A stretch of DNA of 48,790 nt from the IMG/VR virus record IMGVR_UViG_3300044614_001056, positions 1 to 48,790 of that record, one strand, 5' to 3'. Under the pieces are notes generated by a model, which ran no database searches, was not told the origin of the DNA, and saw nothing but the letters and a program-made list of their open reading frames with translations. This DNA comes from a virus. Position numbers and translations under genes: made by a program. This document shows, piece after piece, positions 17,323 through 23,238 of this stretch (position 1 is its first letter; the number at the start of each line of letters is the position of its first letter).

Positions 17323-18194
17323 TTTCTTCTTTTTTGCACCAAATCAAAATAAGTTTGCATATTTATTTTTTTACGATCTTCTTCTTTGTTTTCTTTTTGA
17401 CGCATCATTCGAAAATATTCCCTCCTATTGCGATCCTCTTCGGATAATTTTTGGAGTTCTTTAATTTCTTTAATGTGCTCTTGTCTCTTTTGTTCTTCTT
17501 TTATTTCTATTGAGGAATATACTTGCCTGGGAGCAGTCGGAAATCTCTGAACGTTTTGCAAAATTTCTTCATTGAATTTTGGAACAAACGATTCAAATAC
17601 AGGTCCACATTCCCAAGAATACCAATTATAACCTTTTGATAAAGCAACCGGATACCAAGAAACTAATGCACCTTTTATTTGATCTAATGTCTTTTTAAAA
17701 TTGTGTTGTTTCTTTGTATCAAAATTTTTTAATTCATAGGAATATTTTGTATCAAAGGACAATGCCTCTAAATCGTTTCCAGCAAATATTATATTTTTCA
17801 CACCATTAACATGTAACCATTGTATGGCAAATGTCAAAGTTTTATGTGGTCCACGTAGGAGTGGTTTGTTTGGATCAAACAACAAAGTTTGATAATGTTG
17901 ATTTGGTTCTCTTCCCTCATGGTACGCGTGAGTTATTACTTTTCTGCCAGGCGTTTTACCTACTTTATTTGGAACAATCTTTACTATGCTTTCGTTATTC
18001 CAAGCATCTTGTCCCTCTTGACCATGCATTTCATTTAAATGATCCGCAATAAACCAAAAATCAGGATTTGGTATTGAACGAATTGTTGTACTTATTGCAC
18101 ATACAGGTAAACCTAATGAAGCAACATTTACTTTATTTAAAGATGGTCCTGAACATGCTACTACACATGTATCAGTGGGAAATGGATAACTCAT
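17319..18194 (-). CDS. MptE/DUF115-like protein with coiled-coil tail
   Basis: A 291-residue protein. The N-terminal 'CVVACSGPSLNKVN' (residues 10-23) is the G-P-S-L nucleotide-binding loop shared by DUF115/MptE-like proteins and CST-type sialyltransferases. 'NPDFWFIADH' and 'VKNIIFAGNDLE' follow. Residues from about 225 to the end are a highly charged coiled coil. First gene of the glycosylation operon proper. It overlaps the nuclease gene upstream by 23 bp. A sugar transferase role is inferred from context. Confidence 0.55.
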   Translation of the reverse strand: MSYPFPTDTCVVACSGPSLNKVNVASLGLPVCAISTTIRSIPNPDFWFIADHLNEMHGQEGQDAWNNESIVKIVPNKVGKTPGRKVITHAYHEGREPNQHYQTLLFDPNKPLLRGPHKTLTFAIQWLHVNGVKNIIFAGNDLEALSFDTKYSYELKNFDTKKQHNFKKTLDQIKGALVSWYPVALSKGYNWYSWECGPVFESFVPKFNEEILQNVQRFPTAPRQVYSSIEIKEEQKRQEHIKEIKELQKLSEEDRNRREYFRMMRQKENKEEDRKKINMQTYFDLVQKRRK

Positions 18195-18846
18195 TTACGT
18201 TTTCCTCGTAATATTCATCTATTGCAGTCTTCAAACTAGCAACATATTTGATTGGATCTTTTTGGTATACCATAATAGAACCATCTTCGCATGACATTAG
18301 AATTGCGATATTTCTAATGGAAATTCCTGTTCTCTCTTGAAACATTATTGCATATGCGGTTGCTTGCATAAAATATTCTTGAATATCTTTTTCGTCTTTA
18401 ATTGCTTTGCTTGTCTTGAAATCTATGACAGATAGTTTTCCATCATATTCAGCAATACAATCGACTCTTCCAGCCATACGCAAAGTGCTTGACCACATTG
18501 CAGTCTCTAATGCTTTAATATTATTTATCTTGTCCAATTCACTTTTAATTTGAGCAAACATGTAATAATCGCCAGGTCGAGATGCTTTCTTCTCTTCGAC
18601 CACGGCGTCTTCGTTCATCAAATAATTTTCAATTATGGAGTGGAATGAGGTTCCGCGAGAAAGAACTCTGCGAGACTCGTCTGGATTTTTTCTTCGCCAC
18701 TCTGCAAAGAATGCTCTCTTTTTCCAACCAGTTATAGTAGTCACCGATGGATATTTGTTTCCATCTGGTGTCACATAGTATCTTTTTCCGTTTACTTCTT
18801 CTGTTTTTAGATTGTCTTCAATTTTCACTATATCATGATTAAACAT
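18172..18846 (-). CDS. PD-(D/E)XK nuclease, RecB/MGME1-like
   Basis: A 224-residue protein with the RecB-type nuclease layout: 'YPSVTTITGWKKR' near the N terminus, 'SRGTSFHSIIENYL' (the conserved His helix), 'MAGRVDCIAEYDGKLSVIDFKTSK' split over residues 128-151 (D and D-x-K active site) and the 'MQATAYAIMFQE' helix (Q-x3-Y). These are 5'-3' exonucleases acting in phage recombination or DNA turnover. It lies just upstream of the glycan operon in the same direction. Confidence 0.8.
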   Translation of the reverse strand: MFNHDIVKIEDNLKTEEVNGKRYYVTPDGNKYPSVTTITGWKKRAFFAEWRRKNPDESRRVLSRGTSFHSIIENYLMNEDAVVEEKKASRPGDYYMFAQIKSELDKINNIKALETAMWSSTLRMAGRVDCIAEYDGKLSVIDFKTSKAIKDEKDIQEYFMQATAYAIMFQERTGISIRNIAILMSCEDGSIMVYQKDPIKYVASLKTAIDEYYEENVNELSISH

Positions 18847-18855
18847 TTTTTAACT

Positions 18856-19464
18856 TCAATCTAGGGTAGGTGTACCCCGTAATCGCATCTTGAATCCTTT
18901 ACCCAATCCACTTCTTTCCACTTGTCCTGAATCAAATGTGCGAACATGTTGTTCATGTCCGACGCCCGCTGGAATATAACCCATAGGCGAAGCAGAACGG
19001 CGTCCAGAAGAGTGAGGCATGATGGAAATAAATCCATGAGAGCCTGGTGACATACTAGCAATCTTTGTTGTCTTTTTTCCACTTACCAAATAGTGTCCAT
19101 CTGTGTGAGGAACGATGTAGTGTCTTTCTAATTCACCTTCATGCTCGTCACCAAACTTTGGTTCTTTGTGTAGATATACTGCCACACCCTTACCACCCTT
19201 TAAATGCCCACCAATGGTGTCGTGAATTTTTTTAGCAGATTCTTCTCTTGCCTTACCAGTAACACTAGAGATTACTCCCTGGTCTGTAAATTTTGGATTT
19301 GGTGCTGTAGCAGCCTTTGATTTGGCAATATCACCTGCAAATGCGCCACTTGCATCAGTAGCAGCAGTATAAGCCTTGGGTGCAGTCTTTCTTGCTTCTT
19401 CTAGTTTTTGTTCAATTAATTGGGTTACTTGTCTGAATACAAAAAAGTCGATTGCCATTGCCAT
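18856..19464 (-). CDS. Phage protein of unknown function, His/Gly-rich
   Basis: A 202-residue protein with SD AGGAG close upstream; the second ATG (19458) has the better spacing. The N terminus is helical ('FRQVTQLIEQKLEEARK'). The rest is rich in Gly, Ser and His, including 'GVAVYLHKEPKFGDEHEGEL' and 'SPGSHGFISIMPHSSGRRS'. No catalytic signature is visible. The composition resembles small virion-associated proteins of marine T4-like phages. A TATAAATA late box at 19670-19677 could transcribe it through an unusual leader that is antisense to the 23S-like segment. Confidence 0.6.
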   Translation of the reverse strand: MAMAIDFFVFRQVTQLIEQKLEEARKTAPKAYTAATDASGAFAGDIAKSKAATAPNPKFTDQGVISSVTGKAREESAKKIHDTIGGHLKGGKGVAVYLHKEPKFGDEHEGELERHYIVPHTDGHYLVSGKKTTKIASMSPGSHGFISIMPHSSGRRSASPMGYIPAGVGHEQHVRTFDSGQVERSGLGKGFKMRLRGTPTLD

Positions 19465-19522
19465 TACTCCTGTTATTTACAACTATTTAGTACTCCGGGA
19501 ACCTCTACCTTTATAGATAAAG

Positions 19523-19545
19523 AACCGGACTCTTTTGGAGTCCGG
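19523..19545 (-). terminator. Strong hairpin, possible terminator of the minus-strand leader RNA
   Basis: An 8-9 bp stem CCGGACTC / GAGTCCGG with a 5-nt loop. On the minus strand it is followed by TTCTTTAT, a modest terminator tail; on the plus strand no T-run follows. Confidence 0.55.
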
Positions 19546-19552
19546 CTCCCCT

Positions 19553-19645
19553 GACGGTCGAAAGGTAGCGAAATTCCTCAAGCGCATGAATAGCGTAATC
19601 AATGGTTTCCAGTGTTCGCGGCACTGTCTCCTAATCGATCCCCGG
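19553..19645 (+). ncRNA. Segment matching 23S rRNA domain IV
   Basis: Three blocks occur in the order and polarity of bacterial 23S rRNA: ACGGTC plus AAGGTAGCGAAATTCCT (19554-19578), GCATGAATAGCGTAAT (19584-19599; 14 of 16 identical to the E. coli segment as I recall it) and GGCACTGTCTC (19620-19630; as in Bacillus). In E. coli numbering this is roughly 1918-2000, just 3' of helix 69. The helix 71 hairpin (about 20 nt) is replaced by 5 nt. The sense strand is plus, but the best promoter nearby is on minus. Whether it is transcribed as sense, antisense or not at all is unknown. Confidence 0.75.
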
Positions 19646-19669
19646 TATTCAAATCCCTCCAACCACTTA

Positions 19670-19677
19670 TATTTATA
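19670..19677 (-). promoter_or_regulatory. T4-type late promoter box TATAAATA
   Basis: TATTTATA on the plus strand reads TATAAATA on the minus strand, the T4 late promoter consensus. Transcription would begin near 19664 and run antisense through the 23S-like segment to the hairpin at 19523-19545 or into the 18856-19464 gene. Confidence 0.55.
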
Positions 19678-19686
19678 ATAGGCAAA

Positions 19687-19899
19687 TTATCTGGCTCTAA
19701 CATTTATTCGTTTTGCCCTGCGAATATTCTCTTGATTTGCAGTGCTGACCATCACCAGTTCTGGTGCGGTCTTATGCGCCCAATCCATAAAACCCATCAT
19801 TGGCTTTGCTTCTGAGCAACCAACACAGGTATCTACGCCAGGGAGGGCTTCCTGGCGAGCCTTGGGAATATTCTTTTGACAATTCTTACACTTAGCCAT
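19687..19899 (-). CDS. TraR/DksA-type zinc-finger protein
   Basis: A 70-residue protein with C4, C7, C25 and C28 in the C-x2-C-x17-C-x2-C spacing typical of TraR/DksA, and the family phrase 'IPKARQEALPG' between the pairs. TraR-like phage proteins bind the secondary channel of RNA polymerase and mimic DksA plus ppGpp. The N-terminal coiled coil of DksA is absent and the C-terminal 40 residues are basic, so polymerase binding is only a possibility. It follows the 19903-20097 gene by 3 bp. Confidence 0.7.
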   Translation of the reverse strand: MAKCKNCQKNIPKARQEALPGVDTCVGCSEAKPMMGFMDWAHKTAPELVMVSTANQENIRRAKRINVRAR

Positions 19900-19902
19900 A
19901 TC

Positions 19903-20097
19903 TTATCTCACAAAGAAAGAGTTCTTGACAGTCTTACGCTGAACTGCGAAAAAAGCATCACCGTGCATCTTTCGCGTCTTAAGTGTCACCTTACCGAGAC
20001 CCCGTTTGGCAATTTGTGTAGTCACTTGCTTCTTGAAGGCATTACCTTCCCTCTCAGCAGCCATATCAAACTCATCCCAATGTCTCTTGCGATTCAT
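19903..20097 (-). CDS. Small basic protein, unknown
   Basis: A 64-residue basic protein with no recognised motif; the N terminus has 'HWDEFDMAAEREGNAFKKQV' and the rest is Lys/Arg-rich. It is co-directional with the zinc-finger gene 3 bp downstream. A sigma70 promoter (20139-20166) precedes it. Confidence 0.6.
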   Translation of the reverse strand: MNRKRHWDEFDMAAEREGNAFKKQVTTQIAKRGLGKVTLKTRKMHGDAFFAVQRKTVKNSFFVR

Positions 20098-20115
20098 AAT
20101 ATAACTCCAAATAAA

Positions 20116-20138
20116 AGAGGACGCACTTCTCGTCCTCT
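20116..20138 (-). terminator. Terminator-like hairpin
   Basis: Stem AGAGGACG / CGTCCTCT with a 7-nt loop, followed on the minus strand by TTTTATTT. It ends transcripts coming from the 20238-20696 gene. Confidence 0.65.
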
Positions 20139-20166
20139 AGTATAGTCTTATTTAGTTGTAAGTCAA
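20139..20166 (-). promoter_or_regulatory. Sigma70-type promoter
   Basis: Minus strand TTGACT (20166-20161), 16-bp spacer, TATACT (20144-20139). It directs transcription toward the 20097 and 19899 genes. Confidence 0.65.
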
Positions 20167-20237
20167 GTTTTGGGTCTTAGGTCTTTATGGGCCTGTGTCA
20201 CACATACACAGGTATGTAGACTTTTGTAAGAGTGGCC

Positions 20238-20696
20238 TTATAGAGTGAAGGAAGATGCTCCCTTTGTTCTCATAGCGGCCGCCTTGTCTCTTCTTAAGCC
20301 AGCCAAAGCCTTTTCTGCTTTGTCTACGTTCTTAGAAGCCTCTATCTTGCCACATTCGACTTTAAGTTCATCAAAGTCTTGTTGAATTAATTTTTGTTTA
20401 TCTGGATTATTCTTGGCACTAGCATGTTGTCTTTGGAGTGCAGCCAATCTTTCATGACAACGAATGACTTCCTTGTCCAACATTTCTGCACCCTCTTTAC
20501 GACGTTGCATTGCTTCCATACCACCGGATACAGCGGCTTTAGCCAAAGGACCACCAACAACATCTAAAGCGGCAGAACCTATTGTTTTACCAATACCACC
20601 CAATGCACCCTTTAAGAAAGAGCCAATTTGCTCTTCAACGGGTTCTTGGCATCCGCAATCTTCTTGTGAATTTAAATATTGTGAGAAGTTCTTCAT
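20238..20696 (-). CDS. Late-type protein with glycine-rich helix and coiled coil, unknown
   Basis: A 152-residue protein started at ATG 20696; upstream codons belong to tRNA-Pro. The N terminus 'MKNFSQYLNSQEDCGCQEP' resembles the starts of the 32250-32408 and 48466 genes. Residues 25-60 are Gly/Ala-rich ('GALGGIGKTIGSAALDVVGG') and could insert in membrane. The rest is an Arg/Lys/Glu coiled coil. A TATAAATA box ends 8 nt before the ATG with no SD, giving a nearly leaderless late mRNA. Possibly an internal or ejected virion protein. Confidence 0.65.
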   Translation of the reverse strand: MKNFSQYLNSQEDCGCQEPVEEQIGSFLKGALGGIGKTIGSAALDVVGGPLAKAAVSGGMEAMQRRKEGAEMLDKEVIRCHERLAALQRQHASAKNNPDKQKLIQQDFDELKVECGKIEASKNVDKAEKALAGLRRDKAAAMRTKGASSFTL

Positions 20697-20704
20697 AGTG
20701 CCAG

Positions 20705-20712
20705 TATTTATA
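20705..20712 (-). promoter_or_regulatory. T4-type late promoter box
   Basis: TATAAATA on the minus strand, 8 nt before ATG 20696. By T4 late promoter geometry the transcript would start about 3 nt before the AUG. Confidence 0.65.
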
Positions 20713-20716
20713 ATAG

Positions 20717-20791
20717 TCGGAGAAACAGGATTTGAACCTGCGACCTCCTGGTCCCAAACCAGGCGCACTACCAAACTGTGCTACTCTCCGA
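20717..20791 (-). tRNA. tRNA-Pro (TGG)
   Basis: 7-bp acceptor TCGGAGA/TCTCCGA, anticodon stem CCTGG/CCAGG with loop TTTGGGA, T-loop TTCAAAT. CCA is not encoded. Confidence 0.9.
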
Positions 20792-20793
20792 AC

Positions 20794-20882
20794 GGATAGA
20801 GAGGGATTCGAACCCCCGGTAAGTATCTAGTACCTACGGCGGTTTAGTAAACCGCAGCCTTAAACCACTCGGCCATCTATCC
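20794..20882 (-). tRNA. tRNA-Ser, anticodon read as ACT
   Basis: An 89-nt type II tRNA with a long variable arm. Acceptor GGATAGA/TCTATCC and T-loop TTCGAAT are standard. The anticodon stem-loop GCGGT-TTACTAA-ACCGC gives ACT, with A at position 34 instead of the usual GCT. Confidence 0.85.
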
Positions 20883-20886
20883 AAAA

Positions 20887-20974
20887 GCGTAGTGGAGGAC
20901 TTGCACCTCTGTTGCTCTGTATCAAATCACCCCTTGCAAGTAGGCGATTCTAGTCAGCGTTAACTGAACTACGC
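20887..20974 (-). tRNA. Atypical long tRNA-like gene, best-read anticodon TGC
   Basis: 88 nt with a perfect 7-bp acceptor GCGTAGT/ACTACGC and a T-arm with loop TGCAAGT (one base off consensus). The loop CTTGCAA has the Y-T-NNN-A-A form for anticodon TGC (Ala), but its stem has a mismatch next to the loop and the variable region is long. Identity is doubtful. Confidence 0.5.
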
Positions 20975-20978
20975 AGAA

Positions 20979-21061
20979 TGCGAGCGGAGGGACTCGAACC
21001 CCCGAAGTCGAATGACAACAGATTTACAGTCTGTCCTCGTTGCCGCTTGAGTACACTCGCA
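20979..21061 (-). tRNA. tRNA-Tyr (GTA)
   Basis: 83-nt type II tRNA. Anticodon stem ACAGA/TCTGT with loop CTGTAAA; acceptor TGCGAGT paired with the 3' strand GCTCGCA; T-loop TTCGAGT. Confidence 0.9.
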
Positions 21062-21065
21062 AAAT

Positions 21066-21137
21066 ACCCAAGGTCGGGATCGAACCGACGACTTCTTCCG
21101 TGTAAAGGAAGCACTCTAGCCGCTGAGTTACTCGGGT
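21066..21137 (-). tRNA. tRNA-Val (TAC)
   Basis: Acceptor ACCCGAG/CTTGGGT with one G-T pair, anticodon stem CTTCC/GGAAG with loop TTTACAC, T-loop TTCGATC. It abuts the membrane protein gene that ends at 21138. Confidence 0.88.
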
Positions 21138-21464
21138 TTAAATCTTGGCAATAATGATTCCAAGTACGGAAATCACACAACCAATAATTGTCTTAGTATC
21201 TATTTTAAAATCAAAGAGAAAAAGCGGAAATGCTAGGACCATAATTGTCACACCAACATCCCAAATACAATTAATAATCATGATTGTATTTGGATCTTTA
21301 TAGTGACGAACCAAACAAGTCCAAGCAGTCACACTCAATATTGCTGCAATTGTTGCCAAGGTATATGCAAGGAATGCATTCTTTTGACACTTATCTGAAT
21401 ACGCAACAATTGCATACAAATAACTGGAAACGGTAATAGCAATAAATCCAATAATATAAGGCAT
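21138..21464 (-). CDS. Small four-helix membrane protein, DMT/SMR-like
   Basis: A 108-residue protein with four predicted membrane helices, approximately residues 2-20, 28-49, 60-82 and 88-106. The C-terminal 'TIIGCVISVLGIIIAKI' looks like the last helix of EamA/SMR-type small transporters. The second of two ATGs (21464) is 6 nt from GGGGAG, and that SD is itself the 3' acceptor strand of tRNA-Asn. Substrate unknown; an efflux role is only a fold-level guess. Confidence 0.6.
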   Translation of the reverse strand: MPYIIGFIAITVSSYLYAIVAYSDKCQKNAFLAYTLATIAAILSVTAWTCLVRHYKDPNTIMIINCIWDVGVTIMVLAFPLFLFDFKIDTKTIIGCVISVLGIIIAKI

Positions 21465-21471
21465 CATAAAC

Positions 21472-21543
21472 TCCCCGAACTGGACTCGAACCAGTGACAT
21501 GCGAGTTAACAGCTCGCCGCTCTACCAACTGAGCTATCAGGGA
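21472..21543 (-). tRNA. tRNA-Asn (GTT)
   Basis: Acceptor TCCCTGA/TCGGGGA, anticodon stem GCGAG/CTCGC with loop CTGTTAA, T-loop TTCGAGT. Its 5' end overlaps the stop of the upstream gene by 7 bp, and its 3' end supplies the SD of the downstream gene. Confidence 0.92.
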
Positions 21544-21917
21544 ATGTTTCTCAAAATTCCGTCTAAACTTCTCATCAGTACCGGATCATTCCAACAACCG
21601 GCAACTTTAAGAATTTTGTAACCAAAATTTTGAAGCAAAGTATGTATGTTGTTTCCACCAACAGGATTCATGGTATGAACAACAACCATACCACATTTAA
21701 TCTTATGCTCTACCATGTATTTTGCAACATCATAACCGGTCTTAATTTCATCACCAAGATCGTGATCTAAAAACACAATATCGTATTGGCGATAACCAAA
21801 ACCATTAGTTGCAGCATTATAGTTGATAGCCCAAGCCGCACACCAATTCATTTCTGTTGCTTGCTTGGAATATTCACTCCAACGCTCAGTACTATCATCT
21901 ACAAACAAAGTATTCAT
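21537..21917 (-). CDS. Receiver-like domain protein (cREC, cyclic-phosphate-processing type)
   Basis: A 126-residue protein: 'TLFVDDSTERW' at the N terminus and 'YDIVFLDHDLGD' followed by 'TGYDVAKYM' near residues 46-67. The FLDHDLG strand with a following T-G-x-D matches the receiver-like cREC group common in phages, thought to act with cyclic-phosphate or tRNA repair enzymes. A conserved Asp is present, but it is not a normal response regulator. The stop codon lies inside tRNA-Asn. Confidence 0.65.
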   Translation of the reverse strand: MNTLFVDDSTERWSEYSKQATEMNWCAAWAINYNAATNGFGYRQYDIVFLDHDLGDEIKTGYDVAKYMVEHKIKCGMVVVHTMNPVGGNNIHTLLQNFGYKILKVAGCWNDPVLMRSLDGILRNIP

Positions 21918-22285
21918 TTTTCTTCTGTCTTTTCTTGTTTCGTTCTGGCTTCTAATGAGTCATAATAGTCCATGCGCTCAATGGCATCTTGAAGCCCATA
22001 ATACTTTGCCATAATCTTTTCTTCTACAAATTCAATACGAATTTGCAAATCTTTGCGCTTTGGGTTATCATAATAATTCTTGGTTTCGCCCTTATGTTGT
22101 TCAATAAGACAACCTTGGGCTTCTCTCAAGTAACCGTGTTCTTCTAGAAGAACAGCAATTGGTGCGTACTTCAAACGGAATGTAAACTTATCAAAAGTTT
22201 CATCTAAAACCCAATTGATGGCACCTTTTGGTGACCATAATTTTGTAATTTTATCAATAGACTTTTTAACTCTCTTCTTTGCCAT
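21914..22285 (-). CDS. Conserved phage protein, unknown
   Basis: A 123-residue protein started at ATG 22285, with AGGAG 7 nt upstream. The N terminus is Lys-rich ('MAKKRVKKSIDKITKLWSPK'). The body is helical with 'APIAVLLEEHGYLREAQGCL' and a charged C-terminal helix. No function recognised. It overlaps the next gene by 4 bp and the upstream gene by 20 bp. Confidence 0.6.
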   Translation of the reverse strand: MAKKRVKKSIDKITKLWSPKGAINWVLDETFDKFTFRLKYAPIAVLLEEHGYLREAQGCLIEQHKGETKNYYDNPKRKDLQIRIEFVEEKIMAKYYGLQDAIERMDYYDSLEARTKQEKTEEK

Positions 22286-22487
22286 CTTTATGCTCCTGAT
22301 GGAACACAATAAAATGTTCCGGTACATCTTCTGGATTGTTCTCTGCTCTTATCTTTGCTCGGTTATATTCAACATCAGTTAAAAGTAATGATGTTACTTC
22401 TCCGTTGGCATCAACATGTGCAACAAAATAATACTCTTCGTTTGCAGTTGGCTTCTTGTTTTTGTTTTTAATTTTTCCCTTGGCCAT
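22266..22487 (-). CDS. Small protein, unknown
   Basis: A 73-residue protein. Lys-rich start 'MAKGKIKNKNKKPTANEEYY', then a beta-type core 'YYFVAHVDANGEVTSLLL' and an acidic end. Possibly a small nucleic-acid-associated protein. It shares one base with the upstream gene. Confidence 0.55.
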   Translation of the reverse strand: MAKGKIKNKNKKPTANEEYYFVAHVDANGEVTSLLLTDVEYNRAKIRAENNPEDVPEHFIVFHQEHKDGKEES

Positions 22488-22675
22488 TAACCGCTCTCCT
22501 CGTCGAATCTACGACGAATATCCTGTTTGTGATAAAATCCCATCAACTCATCACGAACATCATTTAGTAAATCGACAATACTATCAGTAGTATATTCGTG
22601 CATTAAAGCACGAGGCGTAGACAATTCTAGTAGCGCCTTGTTGATTCGTTCGATTGTGTAATACTTTGGATTCAT
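22487..22675 (-). CDS. Small helical protein starting 3 nt after tRNA-Leu
   Basis: A 62-residue helical protein ('YYTIERINKALLELSTPR...', ending 'RRRFDEESG') with no recognised family. ATG 22675 follows the tRNA-Leu discriminator base by only CTT and has no SD, so RNase processing of the tRNA would leave an almost leaderless mRNA. Confidence 0.6.
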   Translation of the reverse strand: MNPKYYTIERINKALLELSTPRALMHEYTTDSIVDLLNDVRDELMGFYHKQDIRRRFDEESG

Positions 22676-22678
22676 AAG

Positions 22679-22752
22679 TAGCACGGGTGGGACTCGAACC
22701 CACACTACACAGATTTTAAGTCTATTGACTCTGCCGATTGGTCTACCGTGCC
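22679..22752 (-). tRNA. tRNA-Leu (TAA), short variable loop
   Basis: Acceptor GGCACGG/CCGTGCT with G1-T72 wobble, anticodon stem ATAGA/TCTGT with loop CTTAAAA, T-loop TTCGAGT. The variable loop is about 5 nt, unlike normal type II leucine tRNAs. Confidence 0.85.
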
Positions 22753-22757
22753 GTAGT

Positions 22758-22839
22758 ACCCGCAGTAGGACTTGAACCTACACGCTTCTTAGGGCAGCGG
22801 ATTTTGAATCCGCTGTGTCTGCCATTTCACCATGCGGGC
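22758..22839 (-). tRNA. tRNA-Leu (CAA)
   Basis: 82-nt type II tRNA. Acceptor GCCCGCA/TGCGGGT, anticodon stem GCGGA/TCCGC with loop TTCAAAA, long variable arm, T-loop TTCAAGT. Confidence 0.88.
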
Positions 22840-22848
22840 GTGAACTGT

Positions 22849-22877
22849 ATTATATCATGCCTCTGTCTTCAATGCAA
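22849..22877 (-). promoter_or_regulatory. Sigma70-type promoter upstream of the tRNA-Leu pair
   Basis: Minus strand TTGCAT (22877-22872), 17-bp spacer, TATAAT (22854-22849), at the 3' edge of the tmRNA coding piece. Confidence 0.55.
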
Positions 22878-23069
22878 GTGGTTGTTGAGGATTTCTCCCC
22901 AACAACCGTGATCCGTTCAGTCGCGGGTGGATCAGACCCCACTGCTTCAAGCAGCCATTGCCATTGGTGCGGCAATCAATTTTTGCAACTGTTTATTTAC
23001 GACACTTGTTACCCGTGTCGGGTATCTCCTTCTTCATTACTCTGCGCCAATCGAAGCCAGTTCAGCCCC
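22856..23069 (-). ncRNA. ssrA: tmRNA, coding piece of a circularly permuted two-piece tmRNA
   Basis: Read on the minus strand it begins GGGGCTGAACTGGCTTCGAT (from 23069), the standard tmRNA 5' end. A tag frame from about 23000 to the stop at 22947 encodes roughly V-N-K-Q-L-Q-K-L-I-A-A-P-M-A-M-A-A, ending in Ala-Ala as tmRNA tags do. A strong hairpin GGTTGTTG...CAACAACC lies at the distal end. The GGGGCTG start pairs with the acceptor piece 3' end at 23169-23175, including the G3-U70 wobble required by alanyl-tRNA synthetase. The distal end and the exact resume codon are estimates. Confidence 0.85.
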
Positions 23070-23168
23070 TTAAATACCTGAAGCCCGGGCTTCAGGAATT
23101 GCCCCCTGCAAAGAGGACTTTACTCGCCATCTCTAATAGACTTGCAGAATCTATTTCGGTTAGGCTAA
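23070..23168 (-). ncRNA. tmRNA intervening segment joining acceptor and coding pieces
   Basis: About 99 nt between the discriminator A of the acceptor piece and the GGGG start of the coding piece, removed in other two-piece tmRNAs. It contains a perfect 20-bp palindrome (23077-23096). Confidence 0.7.
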
Positions 23169-23236
23169 TGGAGCCGAGGGGAATCGAACCCCTGTGTTGT
23201 TCGCATTTCAATCCAATATCAACAATACCAAAGATT
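23169..23236 (-). ncRNA. ssrA: tmRNA, acceptor piece
   Basis: The minus-strand 3' end has a perfect T-arm AGGGG-TTCGATT-CCCCT followed by CGGCTCC and discriminator A. No matching tRNA 5' half exists upstream; its partner is the GGGGCTG start of the coding piece 100 nt downstream. That order, acceptor before coding piece, defines a circularly permuted gene. The 5' boundary near 23236 is a guess. CCA is not encoded. Confidence 0.85.
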
Positions 23237-23238
23237 AT

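Noticed and set aside
19640-19670. A tRNA-like 3' end (GGTATTCAAATCC ... CCAACCA) on the plus strand
   Set aside because: No 5' acceptor strand matches and the T-stem does not pair. The segment is explained by 23S-like sequence.
21537-21917. A normal two-component response regulator
   Set aside because: The receiver-like motif is present but the domain is short, lacks the usual Lys/Thr pattern, and no kinase or output domain is found.
23165-23236. A lone tRNA at the tmRNA acceptor piece
   Set aside because: It lacks a tRNA 5' half, D-arm and anticodon arm. The partner 5' end lies downstream, which makes it a permuted tmRNA.
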